A stretch of 64,000 nt of DNA from Channa striata (lineage: Eukaryota; Chordata; Actinopteri; Anabantiformes; Channidae). Both the position numbers and the translations under genes were made by a program. The DNA is taken from NCBI GenBank assembly GCA_033026295.1, contig CM065175.1:20284837-20348836 (forward strand), in the 5' to 3' direction. Of the stretch, positions 24,513 to 37,823 are shown piece after piece. The notes under the pieces are model-generated. The model was not told where the DNA came from. It worked only from the letters and a program-made list of their open reading frames with translations, and searched no databases. Each line of letters starts with the position of its first letter. Position 1 is the stretch's first letter.

Positions 24513-24522
24513 AATAAATAAA
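24513..24522 (+). terminator. poly(A) signal of the small coiled-coil gene
   Basis: Two overlapping AATAAA hexamers 44-53 nt after the stop codon. The convergent mtf1 poly(A) signal is less than 100 bp further on. Confidence 0.7.
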
Positions 24523-24608
24523 CTTTTAATATGAAATGTTTAAATTCCATCACAGTTTGTCTTTTGAAGGACCTAGGAAACAAACATTTCATTGACAAGG
24601 ATAAGATT

Positions 24609-24614
24609 TTTATT
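24609..24614 (-). terminator. mtf1: candidate distal poly(A) signal of mtf1
   Basis: TTTATT on the plus strand, AATAAA on the minus strand, about 3.0 kb downstream of the mtf1 stop codon and just before the tail of the neighbouring convergent gene. This would give a 3'UTR of about 3 kb. Nearer signals could also be used. Confidence 0.4.
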
Positions 24615-27600
24615 AGTATTATATTGCTCTCAAGTCAGAAAGTTCTTCGCCTTTTAACGAAACAAGCATGAGCAAAAATTTTCACATTTATACATTCTCT
24701 CAAAAAAAAATCCTTTATCGCTTTAAGGGTCGAGACATTTCTTTGGAAGCATACAGTGTCCTCTCTCTTTAAATAATATCCAGGTAAATCCTTTGCAGAC
24801 ATTTGTGTTAAAACACTGCTTCCAAATAAATGTCAGCATTAGTGATTTGCTGAGGTTACCGTTTCAGGTGAACTCAAAAACAAACTTTGGGCACAAGCCA
24901 AAAACAAAAATCTCTCTGCTTGGTGATAACAAATATTGGCAGCTGTAAAGTTTGACTAGTGAAAATGAGCCAGAAAATGATCCATAATAAATTTTAATGT
25001 GAAATGATGAGATGACTACATGAATCGAGTGATCCCAAATAAAAAGGTGTACCAACATGTGGGAAAAAAAAAAAAAAAAACACGAACAAAGCTGCATACA
25101 TTTGACCACAAATAATTCTTAAAACAGAATCATTAACTCACTAAGCACTCTATCAAACAAATCCAGTTGGTTACCACAGAGGCAAAACAGCACTTAAAAC
25201 TGATAGCTGTGGTGCAACATTCATAGAAACAGTACTTGGACACAATACAAAGTCCAGATTCACGCCACACGAAATGTGAAATATGAACTGCAATATACTG
25301 GCGCTCAAGAAGCATGCTTAATATGTATGCACTGAAAAGGCAACATCTGCCACTGGAGTTCTGCATGTACAGTTTGAGCAGAATGTCATGCCATGGAGGG
25401 AGAAATAAACCTTTTGTTTTCTTGGGTCAATATTTAAAGTTGAATGCCTCGCGTGAAATTGCATAGTTGTGTTCACTGATAGTACGACTGTATGAGAACG
25501 TATATTCTGATGAACGATATAGGCCATTTACTTTATCCGGGCAGTTATGTAAAATTAAATTATGTTTCGTTATCCAAAGGAGCCAATTTCAAATTTAGAC
25601 ATTCCTAATATCAAATATTGCTTACTGTGTGTGGAACATTTTGGAGTACAAATATGTGAATGGAGCATCACATCTGACGGCTTTTTTGTAATCTGTTAAT
25701 TATGAAAAAATAAGTAAAAAAGTTAAATTTAATGACATGCAAGTGAATTTAGTTTCATCTTCTAGGACCTGGAATTAAACGTGGAATAGCATAACCTGCA
25801 GCCAAATATATATTTAGCAATGCTGCCTATTCATTAATGACTCCAATTACAGCTGGAAAAATACAAAGATCAAGGAAAACTGGGCTTTTGGGTCTCGATG
25901 CGCTTGCCTCAGTGTGATCTGTAGCTTGAAGTGACTGCCTGAGACTCTGAAGATGAGCATGCCGACGTGTCAACGGCAAGTCTGTAGTAGAGACTGTAAA
26001 GGCAAGGAGGCTCGTAGAAGAATGTGGTAAGGCCAAGTAGCTCTACGGTCTAGTATACAGGGCGTAATACCTTTGCTCTACTATAATTGCATTGTGTCCC
26101 ATGTGAAACAATACTGTTAAATTATACTCTGAGCAGGAAGTTATGTTTTACATATATATTGTTGCTATGGGGACTGTACAGAAGCCCAGCTGCTTGAAGA
26201 ACTATTCAACAAAGCAAAAACTCAAACTCTTCTGCATAAATGCGGCTGGGGAATATTCAAGGATAGAGGGGCTATACATTAGCTCCAAACTCTGAGTGTT
26301 ATTAATCCAAAAAGTCTATACAAAAATACAAATTCTAGAATAATCTACAAGTTTCTCAAAGGTGTTTACACTAAAATGTACTGTATTTACATGGTCACCA
26401 GGACACAATCTTTTAAATGCTACTTTACAGCAGTTGTATACAAAAAGTCTGTAGTGGTGCTGCACCTCGGATAAAAAGCTGTCAGACAACACTCTTTAAG
26501 TTAGTGTGCAATAAAAAGGGAAGAGTGCAGCAAAAACGTAGGGCTACTGCAAGTGTTGGGCATTTGGTCAGGAAAATGAATGTGTGACTGACAAATTAGG
26601 GGAACCAGGATCAGTCATGACTTGATGCATCCCTGAGAGGGTCACAACCCTATAAAACATGGGATGTTGACAGTAGTTCCTCATTATAACCAATTTTTGC
26701 AATTAAGCAAATCCCACAGCATTATTGGCTTCGCTGTGCAGTCAACTAGAGGCGCCTCTCTTCTCACTCACTTTTAGCAATACCCATTACGTGCTTAATA
26801 GTAAAGGAATTCAGTAACAAAAACAGCTCAACTCAAAATTACAAGCGATTTGAATAAATTAATATATTTTTCTGCTATCTTGAGGAAGAAGTATCAGTAT
26901 ATTGAAAGAATTAAGGATTTAAATAAATTAACATATACAATTTAAATTAGTTTAAGTTATAGGCAACTTGTTAATGTATTGACTTAATTTCACTTAAAGA
27001 GGCGGATCTGATCACAGGCTTTTTCCCCTCAGTAAATAACAGTCAAAAAAAAAAAAAAAAAAAAACAATCATCACATTTTCTAAACTACGCTAGTTTTCC
27101 AAAATACTGAGTAAATCACTTCATATTGTAATGACAGCCAAATGAGCGACAAACCCCTTCAGATTTCTGCTGGGAGCAACACTTGATAAAATTCTACAGT
27201 GCACTCTGGTCAGTTGCATGCCAGCTTTAAACATTTGTTAGGATCCATATTACAGTACAAGGACACAAACATATTTTGTTTCCTGCTCAGGTTTGTGACC
27301 TTCAACCAGGAAAATTGAACTCCTCTGTTATCAGTGCTTAGTCTACACCTATTTGTTTCAAAGCAAACTAATTCTGTTTTGAGGAAAAAAATAAACTACT
27401 GCAATGACACTAAACAGAAATTATTCATACTTTGCTTATATATGTTGCAGAATGCCACAGAGAACAGAATGCACTGCAGGTACAGGGGCTTGATTCACAA
27501 ACTATGTAGAGAAAGAGGAGGCGTCACAGAGGAGAGTGACTTGAGATGTGGGTGAAATCGATGCCTGTGGATCAGTGGGTGCAACAGACGAACACATGGT

Positions 27601-27623
27601 GCCAGACTCAGAAGGCAGCTCTT
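24615..27623 (-). other. mtf1: probable long mtf1 3'UTR
   Basis: Three kilobases downstream of the mtf1 stop, free of recognisable exons and of obvious transposons, AT-rich with a poly-A run near 27047-27066. Open frames here are short and without motifs. Assignment as 3'UTR rests on the distance to the only well-placed AATAAA and on the absence of another gene. Confidence 0.5.
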
Positions 27624-30600
27624 TTAAGGATTGTTATCAGTGGCCATGTTGAAGTCATCCGCAACCAGCAGCAGCGCCTCAATGTTGGCAGCTGTCTCGG
27701 GGCTCTGCAGCGAGAGGAAGTCAGAGACGTCCATACTGGCTAACCCATCAGACGAGGAGGGGTTGGTGGCGGCAGTGCTGCTCACTATCGTGGAGAAAGT
27801 CTGAGCTGAGGAGGAGGAAGAAGAGGGCAGCTCCATCCTCGCATCACCAACCTTGGAGGAAGACTGAGGGAGGCAGCACGACGAAGATGCAACGGTTGAA
27901 TGGTGTGGTAGCACTGAGGGCTGTGGAAGTGGGGGAGGAGGGGGTTCTGATTGTGGCGGCTGTGCAGGGGCTGTTGAAATGGGGGAGGCACTCTTTGAAC
28001 TCTTGTCTTTAGCCGAGTCCCTGCAGGCACACTGGCACTGGCAGGATTCCTCCTGTTTGATGATGATGACTGGCAGGCTGAGGCCGATCTGTTGGACCGA
28101 GTTACCTGAAACAGAAAACAGTGACAGGCGAGCTTTATTGTTTGCTTCCCAAATGTCCTGCAGTTAAAAATATTTTAATTAAAAAAGATAGAGGTCAATG
28201 CAGAGGGGAAACTTTGTAGATGCTGGCAGCTATTACTTGGCAACTGAGAAGAGGGTCGTAACGAAAGACATCTTGATCAACACGACACACGGTACGAAAA
28301 ACGTCACTTCACTGCTTGGCATGGCAAGTCATGATTTGACTCAAAGTCCACAGTATGTACAGTAGTGTGTAATATTTCACTAAAGACTGACTTACCAGCA
28401 TTTCCTCCAACTGGTATGGCTGTGGTGAAGAAAACCTTTTCCACTTTAGGAGCGCCTTGATGTGGCTGTAAACAAACACCCAACATTACAGTTCAGGTTG
28501 GATAAAATTCCGCGACACACTACATCATTTCGATATTTATACACCATAATGTCTCAGCGTTACAAAGGCATGCGATTGGTACAGTGTTGTATTAAGTCAA
28601 TATTAACAAAAAGACATCTTTGAGACAATTACAGCATATATACATTGTCCACACTCTCCACTTATCTATAAAAGATAGGCCTTTCCGTACTGTTTCGCTT
28701 TACATATATGTTTATAATTTAGCCTTTTGTGTTTTTAAGTGCAGAGTAATGTTTGCTAATCCTCTCACATAAAGTTTATTTAAATTCCAATTTTTATTAC
28801 TTAATTAAAATACAAATATAGTACAAATCAAGTCAGCATTTCTCTGTGTGGGGGCATTACTCACTGCCTGCTCTGGGTTCTGTTGGCTACTGGCAGCACT
28901 GCTGAGGATCCACTGGAGGTTCTGGTCCGACATTATCAAGCTGGGCTGAAGCAGATTCTGGGTTGGTGCGATGGTGATGGTGGCGGGGCTGGGAGCCAGA
29001 GCAGGGCCGGAGTTGGGAGCCGGGTTATTGGTCAAATTGACAGGTTGGGCCACAGGTGTCAGTGCATCTGTTGTGGTGGCTGCAACTACTGACACAGTAG
29101 CAGTGCCTGGTGCGGTGGCGGTCAGTGCAGCAGCCACAGGAGGAGGAGCAGAAATGGGTGGTGGTAGAACAGGCGTCTGGGTGGCACTATCCGACTGAAG
29201 GAATGTGGGTGGCAGTGGCACATAGTGCTGAGAGGTGGTGTGGTTTGGTGCTTGGATAGAAGCCTGAGCAGGCACATCGGAGATTTGCTGAGGCCCGTTT
29301 AGTTGCATGAAAGGGGGAGGCGGTGCAGAGCTGACAGTAGCTGTGATAGAGGCAGAAGTGGAGGCCTGAGATGAAGAGCTCTGACTGAGCTGAGAAGGAG
29401 CCTCCATGACTGCAGTTGTGTGGGAACAGGAAGATGAGGAGGTAGGACCGATAGTGAAAGAAATGAGAGACGAGGCATCAGCAACTCCTGGCCGAGTGGA
29501 TGTCTCTAGGCTGAAGGGTTCAGCAAGGCTGTCTGAGGAAGGAAATGCATCATAAAAAAATAATGTCAATCAGTGAACGACAAACATTCAATACATTCCA
29601 AACTGGCCAGCAGATGCACATTGAGGTATTGTGGTACAGGCAACAATATAAAACCAGTCAGTACTCCATCTAAGTAACATCCCGATGCTGAGCCAATTGT
29701 CATGATGATATGTTATAATGACTTTGCTTTAAGGAACATAGTTAGGCAAGAAAATCCTGACTATCGACAGAATTTTGTTGGCAGGATGCTGAATGTAAGT
29801 TTGCTCGCACACACACACTAGCACAAGCTAGAATAGGTTCTCTTACCGTTAGGATGGGAATCGTCTTGGCTGACACTGTTTTCAGGACTCTGGAACATAA
29901 GCTCAAAGATTTTGACAGGGGTCACACTGTTGAGGTCCAAATTTTGAGCCTGTAATAAATGTAAAATGAACAGTTTTTATCAACACATTAATGGCACAAA
30001 AACATACAACAACAGACACAACATCTTAATTCTTACTACACTGAATGCAAATTGACAGCTTGTCTGCATCTATAATTTGATGTTTGACAAAACTTACATT
30101 ATGGATGTTCTCTCGTAGCTCTGAGTCTGTAGAGATGAGGCTCAAGTCACTGAGGCACAACGAGTGATTTGCATCCTGTAATTAATAAGCGAACAGGTCC
30201 TAATTAAACGTGCCACTTATTATGGGATCAAGTGCTGAGTCGCACAAAGAAGATAGAGGAGCTAAACTGGAAAAGAATGTGACACCTGCTATATGTTGAC
30301 AAAAATAAGTTTGAACAAGACATGCAAAACTTGTGTTGAGTACTTTGCCCTAGTTAATACAGTAAAGGGCTGGGTCATGTGGCCTATTAATATATCAATA
30401 TTTTTAGCCAAATCATGATACACACTCTATATGTCAATGTTTAGAAATCTCCTCAAGAGCATTTAATAAATGCGCAGTTTGAACTGTTGCGTGATAATTG
30501 TAATCGTACTGGTACTCGAACGTGAAGAGTGACAAATTAAAACCTTTAAACTAGCATTGAGTAAAGGGACTTTAGATTCACTTAGGGCTTATAACTATCT

Positions 30601-33600
30601 GCTTACAATGTGATGCTGACATGTTTGTTTTTTGATTTTTGATGTGGTATCTTTCCTCTAAAGTCCCCTCCATGACAGTGGTCCTATCACTGCAATTTGT
30701 TAGACAAGCATGAAGAGTGTGGTTATTTCAAACCCCATCAGGCTCAAAATTAATCCCCACATCCCACGTTTACTGTCCCAAACTAAGTTCCAGATTTTTT
30801 ACATTTCACGTTACCAATAGTCCAACATCTTGATTCAGTAGTTTGCATAATCACTAACTTTTCAAATACTGGGATGGAAATTTACTCTATAACAGCTAAA
30901 ATATCAGTTTGGCTTTTTCTTAGTTCATTTTCATATTATCACCAAATTTCTAGATCACTTTGTAGTCACAGTTATATCTTAATCTTTATTCTATTTTTCT
31001 TACATTTTATCCAGCCTTAAGATAGATTATCTACTTCCAATTTAAACCCGTTTCTGTACCCTTGTCTGCAGAGCTGACAGGAAATGTGTAGTGTGGCTAG
31101 GACAAGGTCCTCCCTGGTTTGGGAGTGTGGGGTCTAAGTGTCCATCAAAAATTGTGACAAGCATTAAGAACTCACATAAAGGTTAACTGTAAGTACAATA
31201 ACGTGTTCCTAGCATTAGCAAATAGCCAACAAGCTTGTTATATTTACATTACAGCTTGTTGTGGTGAACACATGTCGGTGGATGGGAGACTGCGGTCAGA
31301 GCTGAACTTATAGCCTTTCTGCAAGTATATGTTTTTTGAGTCAAGATTCAAAGAACTTTATTGATCCCATACGGAAATTGTGTTGCCGTGTTAAAGCTGC
31401 TTTAACACGTGTTTCAATAATTCACTTGTGTTTCAATAATTCACTTGTATTGGTTGCTAGCTAATGAGCGTTTTTCCCGAACAAGCACTGATGTTGTTCA
31501 GCCACACTGAAGATGGAGTTTGACTTTACCTGAGCTGGATTGAGGGACCAGGGCTGAGAACCACTGCTTTAGAATAATAAGTGTAAAAATATCACATGTT
31601 CTAACAGACGGCAGTAATATGAAGACTGTGGTTTGAGCAGAGAAATACTGTGCCAACATTGTGAGAAGCGGCTGTGCTGACTTACTTCAGAGAGGGGATG
31701 GGTGAGAGTAACGCTGAAGGGTTGCCCTTTGTCGTGGCCTCGGATGTGACTCTTTAGACTATACTGGGTGCTAAAGGTCTTCTCGCAGCCGTCACTGGGA
31801 CAGTTGAACGGCTTCTCCCCTACAAACAAAGGAACAATATGCACAGAAGATGAAAAGAAAGAAGGAAGAGCTTATGTGTACTATTAGGCAGAAAAGAAGT
31901 CAGGCAAGTGGCTTCTTTAACTTTGGAGAGTTTGCAGTGAAACAGTGAGTTTATCAAATAACAGTGCCAAAGATGCTCAGTGTTCATACAACAAATAAAT
32001 ATACTCTACTGTAGGCCTTTCTATAGCAGAAGAAAATTAAATACTGATTCTATGCCATTTTGTCTTTCATTACACACTAACCGCCTGATGACTTTGGTAA
32101 ATCTTGTTTTACAACAGCTACTTGGTTCAAATGTTGAACCTTCTGAATTGAATCACAATTTTACTGATTTACTGACAAGACGCTTTGACTAGGAGATCCT
32201 AAAACGGATGACATGATCAGCTTAGTGTTTTACTAGAAGTCTGACTCTGTTTGAGGGTTTTGGAACAGTGTCACTCTGCTGATTTGCTGAGCTGTTAGAC
32301 TGATACTAAACATATACAATCTTTGGCATAGACAGCAGTGTTTTGTTGAAGCCTGTTTCTCTACCAACATGCAGAGAGGACACAACTGTTCTGAGCTGTT
32401 GCTTGACATTTTAAGCAGCAAACAAGTACCGTACAGGTGCAGTAGAGTGAGGAGAAATAGTCTTCTAGTTAACTGATCTCAAATGGTGTCATTCTCTGTG
32501 ATAGGTTAAAAATGGGTGGCAAAATATACTTTGGCAGTCCACCCAAGTAAATTGTATGTGTGGGAAACGTTGATTTGGTTATATTTTTTGTAACTGGCAC
32601 CTGGGGAAGACCATCTCTTTGCCCTGGACAAGTACACAAGCATTTATTTTGAAGAGAAGAAATAGTAAAGACAAAACTACACAAAAAATGCTTTTGGCCA
32701 CAGGACAAAATCTATCTGATTTAAATATTCAAATTAAATACGTGTGGGAGGCATTGGTAGCTGTGTAGATGCAAATTAAGCTTGGCTGAAAAATGGAAAT
32801 GTCCTTGTTCAAGCTAGCCTCGATAAATCAAGGTTAGATGAAACAAACCATTTTATGTACCTGTATGAGTCCGTACATGTGTTTTTAGGTGATGACTTGC
32901 TGCAAACGCTTTGCCGCAGCCATCGTGGTCACACCTGAAGGCAAGGACAGTAAAAGAACTTCATTACAGATGTAAATATACTGTGATAATTTTTTGGACA
33001 CTTTACTTGATAGTATACACATTGAGCAATGTTTTAGGCTTTTTGAATTATTAGTCATAATGCAATCTATCCTAAATTTGTTCTGAAATGTGCCAACCAA
33101 ACCTGCAGCCAGAGAAACAAAGAACGTGGCCACTGTTGCAACTTGTCTAAGATGCTTGGAACAACCTATCTGCCATGAATAAAATGTGACAGTGTTGTTC
33201 TGTTTATTGCACCACGTAGGAGAATAACTTTAAAAACTATTCATAGCACTGTTTTCAAAAGCATTCTCATACCTAAAACTTTTCATAGTACTTTATGTAA
33301 GGCAGAGGGGAAACTAATCGGCTAAATAGTGCATCTCACACCTATTTCAGGCCTTTGTCTAACCAAAACATTGCTTCCAAGATACCAAAAGATTTAATAT
33401 GAAAATATTTGAATTTAGTTTTGTGTGCACAAGTAAACATAAAAATGGAGTGAAGACAGTCATGTGTGACTATCTATTTGTATCACTGCTTTTCCATCTT
33501 CTACTAGGGGTTAAACCTGTTGTGTGATAATGGAAATGCTCACCGGAATGGCTTCTCCCCAGTGTGCGTGCGAATGTGCTTCCTCAGGTCACTGAGTGTG

Positions 33601-36600
33601 GTAAAGTACTTTGTGCATCCCTCCGATTCACAGTTGAATGTCTTGCCTGTGTGAAGTCTCTGGTGTGCTTTTAGTCTGCAGAGACAATCAAGTGTGTTTC
33701 ATTACACCACGATGGGAAACTTGCAGAGAAACAAACTAAGCACTGTAGTATTAAACAGCCTGTGTTGATTCCTGTTCCACTTAATTTGAGAACGTCTACA
33801 AGGCACATGAAAAAACAGCAGAATCCACATTCTGATGAAAACAAAATCTAATCAGACAGGAGAAACAACTGAACAAAGAACACACTCCGAGGGTGGTCAT
33901 TTAAGATAGTCTGGGTGGAATGGAAGAGGTGAAAGGAAAGTAATGTTATTAAAAAAGACAATCCACCTCTGTGTGGCGTCGGTTAACCGGCCTGAGTAAC
34001 AGCCTATGACATGGAGTTGATAGCAGTGGAATAGCTCCAGCAAGCCCAAGGTGTGTTGTCATAGCAACTGAACCAATACAGACCAGAGGGCTTTAATTTG
34101 GACTGCTTGAGATGACAGAAAAACCAAAATGGTGAAAATATTAAAAAAACCAAGGCCACCAGAGATATCATGGCTGCTATCAAGACTATCAGAGATAACA
34201 ACTAAAAAGTATCGCAAGAAAAGTTGCAGACTAACCGATACAGAGTGTTGAAGGCCTTTTCACAGCCTTGCACATCACACTCAAACGGCTTCTCCTTGGT
34301 GTGGACACGGACATGGATCTTGAGGCTATATGAGGTGAGAAAGGCCTTTCCACAGCCTTGCTGATTGCACACGAATGTGTACTCGCCCCTGTGTGTCTTC
34401 TGATGTGTCCGCAGGTTTCCTGCCGTGCTGTATGTCCTTGTGCAGCCTTCAAATGTGCACTGGTATCGCTTCACCTGACAGAAGAAGGGGTGGGGGTTGG
34501 GGTGACAGTAAACTGAATTTATCAATTAAACAGCCTCTAATATATATATTTCAAATAAACCGTGGGAAAGTAATTTGTTATTTCAGCTCAGAAATAAGCA
34601 GTCCTGCCATACGATGAAGTAACTGTCAGTGTGACCTTTCAGAGGGGGATTTGAACTCAATGACTCAGCCATCCGTCAACACATGAACCGGTTAAACACA
34701 AAGGACAGCAATGATTACTAACCCCCAAGCAATACATCCTTTCCAATTCAATTTCACAGCATCAATCTCCACTCCAGTATGCCAGTCTCCTGTTCTCTTT
34801 TCACATGAAATCCCTTCTGCAAAGTGAATAAAAGACCATTTTCTCCTTCAAAAAATGTTATCCTGTCCTGAACACAGCAAAAAATGAAAGCGTGTGGTTG
34901 GCCACCTTGAAAAAGGTGGTTATCTTACTACATTACTCCTGTAACCTACTGGCCTGATCCTCTGAGAATTTCCTAAGAATTTATTCAAACTGCACCTTTC
35001 AAGCAAAAGGTTGTACTGAAATGTTTACACAAAATAATAAAAAAAAAAAAAAACTGTAACTAAGGTGTATAAGGTTTGTGAAAGGTTTTGACCAAATCTG
35101 ACTTTAATTTAACTGGAGCCAAGATAACTGAAATAAGGTCTAACCTTTAAAACCCTACCTTTAAAAAACATGTTGTGAACTACGTATGTATGTTCCTGCT
35201 AATCTATCAGTTTCTGAATTATAACAGAAATGAGAGTTGGTTCACAGCATTAAACATTCCTCTTGGTGCCTAAAGTGATGCCTTAGGGAAGATAAGTAAT
35301 GCATCAGTAAGACATCCTGAGAGTCTCTATGCTTAATATCACGACACACTCAGGCATATTAAGTAACATTAACAATGAAAAGAACAAACCTGCTTAGCTG
35401 CTAAAAGGGATGTAACGCAATCTGAGTATTGAGTGGAATAAATGCATTAAGTCTAAGGATGTGGAAGAGATCATTTGTTAAGCAAACATCCCTGGAAAGC
35501 TACTATGGGTAGCTTGCTACAGCTTACAAGCTCAGTGCTGTATTCATCTCCCACACCATCGTGACTCTCTTCATTATCCTTTCATTCCAGTAAGCTTTGT
35601 GTGCATTGGGCTCCCACATACACAGAGGAAAATACAACTCCATGTTGAAAATATAACTCCAAATGAAGTGGTAAGTAAGTATATACAGCAAATAACTAAT
35701 CATTCCTAGGCAGTGTTTTTTTTCTGACACCTGCTAAACCGGAGCCTTCAAATTTCTGTTTGCTGATTCTAGGAAATAACCACTCCTGAAATACATTCTG
35801 TGCCTGTAGCACCATGGCATCATTACAATGTCATAACAAATAAAGCATAATGCCATAACAATGGCAACAAAAGAGAATAAATTACCTTAACCAGCCAACA
35901 ATGCAACCACAATGTTGTGATCAAGCCAAGCCAATGATGAGGTACATACAGATTAAACACACACTGCTCGGCTTTCAGCATTAAGGCCAAAAACATATTT
36001 CATATTTTTTTTGTTTAATGACACTATGCTGCTGCAGTAAAAAAAAAAAGCACAGGCATATGAACTTCCAAACACTGTCCTGTGTTAAATCATTTTCAAT
36101 TAAATGGGGACATGATCACCAGCACCAAGAGTTGTCTGTCCTTTCTTATTACTCAGAATCCACAGAACAGTGTTGCAACAATCAGGTTCTACATTTGTTG
36201 GTAAGATTATGTGCAAACTGGCGAAGGTCCAAAGAGATGACATTTGGCTCACACAAAAAGTGAAGAAAGTATGCAGTGCAAGGTACACATTTTCCTAGAA
36301 ATACTCTGAGCACCACCATTGCAGGAACACAGTTGTTTATTCAAGTAAATTTACCATTTTCTGTTCTTGTTTCTTGATATTAGCTCATCTCTAAGCTGTA
36401 ACAGATGGATAGAATCTTATGAATAAAAAGAGCCTTACTTTGGAATGAACTTTGCACAGAACAACAGGTTGTCACCAATTTCTCATAGTGCAATTGCGCC
36501 TGGTAAAAGGCGACATGGCCACTGTGCACAGAAGTAAAAACTTTATTGGCCAAAATCGTTTAAAGAACTACTGGAAAAACCCCAAACCACTGCTTTAAAA

Positions 36601-37759
36601 TGTGTTTTACCACCCTCTTGCAGGAATCAGACAAATCTGAAATCCATATGCGCTCTAAAACGGAATGATTTCTACTCTCAGCTTTGCTAACATAAATGTC
36701 AGAAGTATGATTAATATGCACCAATGCCCCAAGATAATTCTCGCATTTGCTAAGACAGTGTGGACCAAGTCTGTCTGCTTGAGTATTAAGATGGTGAACA
36801 CCACTACTGATAATGTGTAAATACACCCACTCGCAGATAATTTGGATGAGAAGTATCCCTTCCACTAACAGGTTTTTAAAATCTTCACCACAGGAACATG
36901 GGTACGAGGCAGAGTGGATGAGTGTGCTAAGTCATGTGTTGCACTGGCCAAGCGCCATTTGAAAGACCTCCAAGCACATCAAGGCAACATTATGCATCAT
37001 CAAGCCAAAGGGGCATATTTTAATAAAACAAATAGAGCACGCTTATATAGCGTAGCTTTACTTGCAATTCTCTTGTCAGTATGTGAACAAAATTGCAATT
37101 ATACTTTTACAAATGAAGTGCATACTGTAATGCATCCTTGGACACACTGAGCATTTGAGGTAAAACATATTGTAAGGAACTAGATGAAACAGGTCATTGG
37201 CACAATCAAATTCTGCCCGTCTGTAGTAGCTGTTTATCTTTCACAGTATACAGGGAAGAAACGTACAGCGTTTGTAGAAGCTTACCTCTCTCTGCTTGGT
37301 CTCTGGACACTCTGAGTGCAGGGTGAGTGTGGCCCCCTCTATATTGCGTGGCATTGGAGTGGATCCTGGATTTATTGTGAACTGAATCTGGTCTGGAGAA
37401 ATAGTATGGTGCACATAACCCTGCGACATGCCATCAGGATCAGACATAAAGGCCAGAGAACCCTCCTCTTCATCTCCATCACCTTCTCCTTCAGTTAAAA
37501 AGGTGACTCCGTCTTCATCTGCGCCACAGTGACCCTCTTCCTCACCCTCCTCATCCAGCCGGATGGGGTCACGCTCAATGAGTACCGTGGTGCGGTCATA
37601 CACCCGACCAGAGGATGATGACGGCTCGGGGATCAGGTCATCATCTTTGTCAAAGTGGATCTTTTCTTCCTCTTCTTCTTCTTCATCGTCCCGTTCCAGG
37701 GGATCCACCCCTACCTTAAAGTACACAGGCGCCTCCGTATGAGGGCCATTCTCGCTCAT
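27624..37759 (-). CDS. mtf1: metal-responsive transcription factor 1
   Basis: Ten coding exons: 37759-37286, 34474-34236, 33675-33544, 32934-32861, 31819-31686, 30175-30098, 29949-29847, 29532-28865, 28465-28396 and 28105-27624. Phases close to 817 aa. MTF-1 senses zinc, enters the nucleus and activates metallothionein and transporter genes through MRE sites. Domains: acidic N-terminus (1-150, with a run of glutamates and [11 protein letters not shown]), then [18 protein letters not shown], six tandem C2H2 fingers (about 162-335: [56 protein letters not shown]), a Leu-rich acidic part ([11 protein letters not shown]), a long Ser/Thr/Pro/Ala region, [12 protein letters not shown], and the conserved cysteine cluster CQCQCAC (about 679-685) needed for metal induction. 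IIKQEE just before it fits a sumoylation site. The C-terminus ends with [11 protein letters not shown] and IEALLL. All finger ligands are intact. Confidence 0.97.
30365..30470. repeat. possible degenerate dispersed repeat in an mtf1 intron
   Basis: AGGGCTGGGTCATGTGGCC followed by AT-rich ATATCAATATTTTT resembles a common fish repeat that begins GGGCTGGGCGATATGGCC. Diverged and short; tentative. Confidence 0.35.
31340..31395. repeat. dispersed repeat fragment (ACTTTATTGATCCC type)
   Basis: AGATTCAAAGAACTTTATTGATCCCATACGGAAATTGTG is a recognisable piece of a widespread teleost repeat. It is in the mtf1 intron between coding exons 5 and 6. Confidence 0.6.
34475..37285 (-). other. mtf1: mtf1 intron before the zinc-finger exons
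   Basis: 2.8 kb between the acidic N-terminal exon and finger 1. AT-rich, with a poly-A run near 35038-35053. No exon-like frame or transposon recognised. Introns between the later mtf1 exons (32935-33543, 31820-32860, 30176-31685, 28466-28864) likewise show nothing beyond the repeat fragments listed. Confidence 0.6.
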
Positions 37760-37823
37760 GGTCCCTGATGCCTCTCCTTCCCTGGCAAGGAGGACTGCAC
37801 ACTCAGACTGTTAAAGTAGAGGC

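Noticed and set aside
28883..29198. Plus-strand Gly/Val-rich frames
   Set aside because: Antisense shadows of the Ser/Thr/Pro/Ala-rich mtf1 exon 29532-28865.
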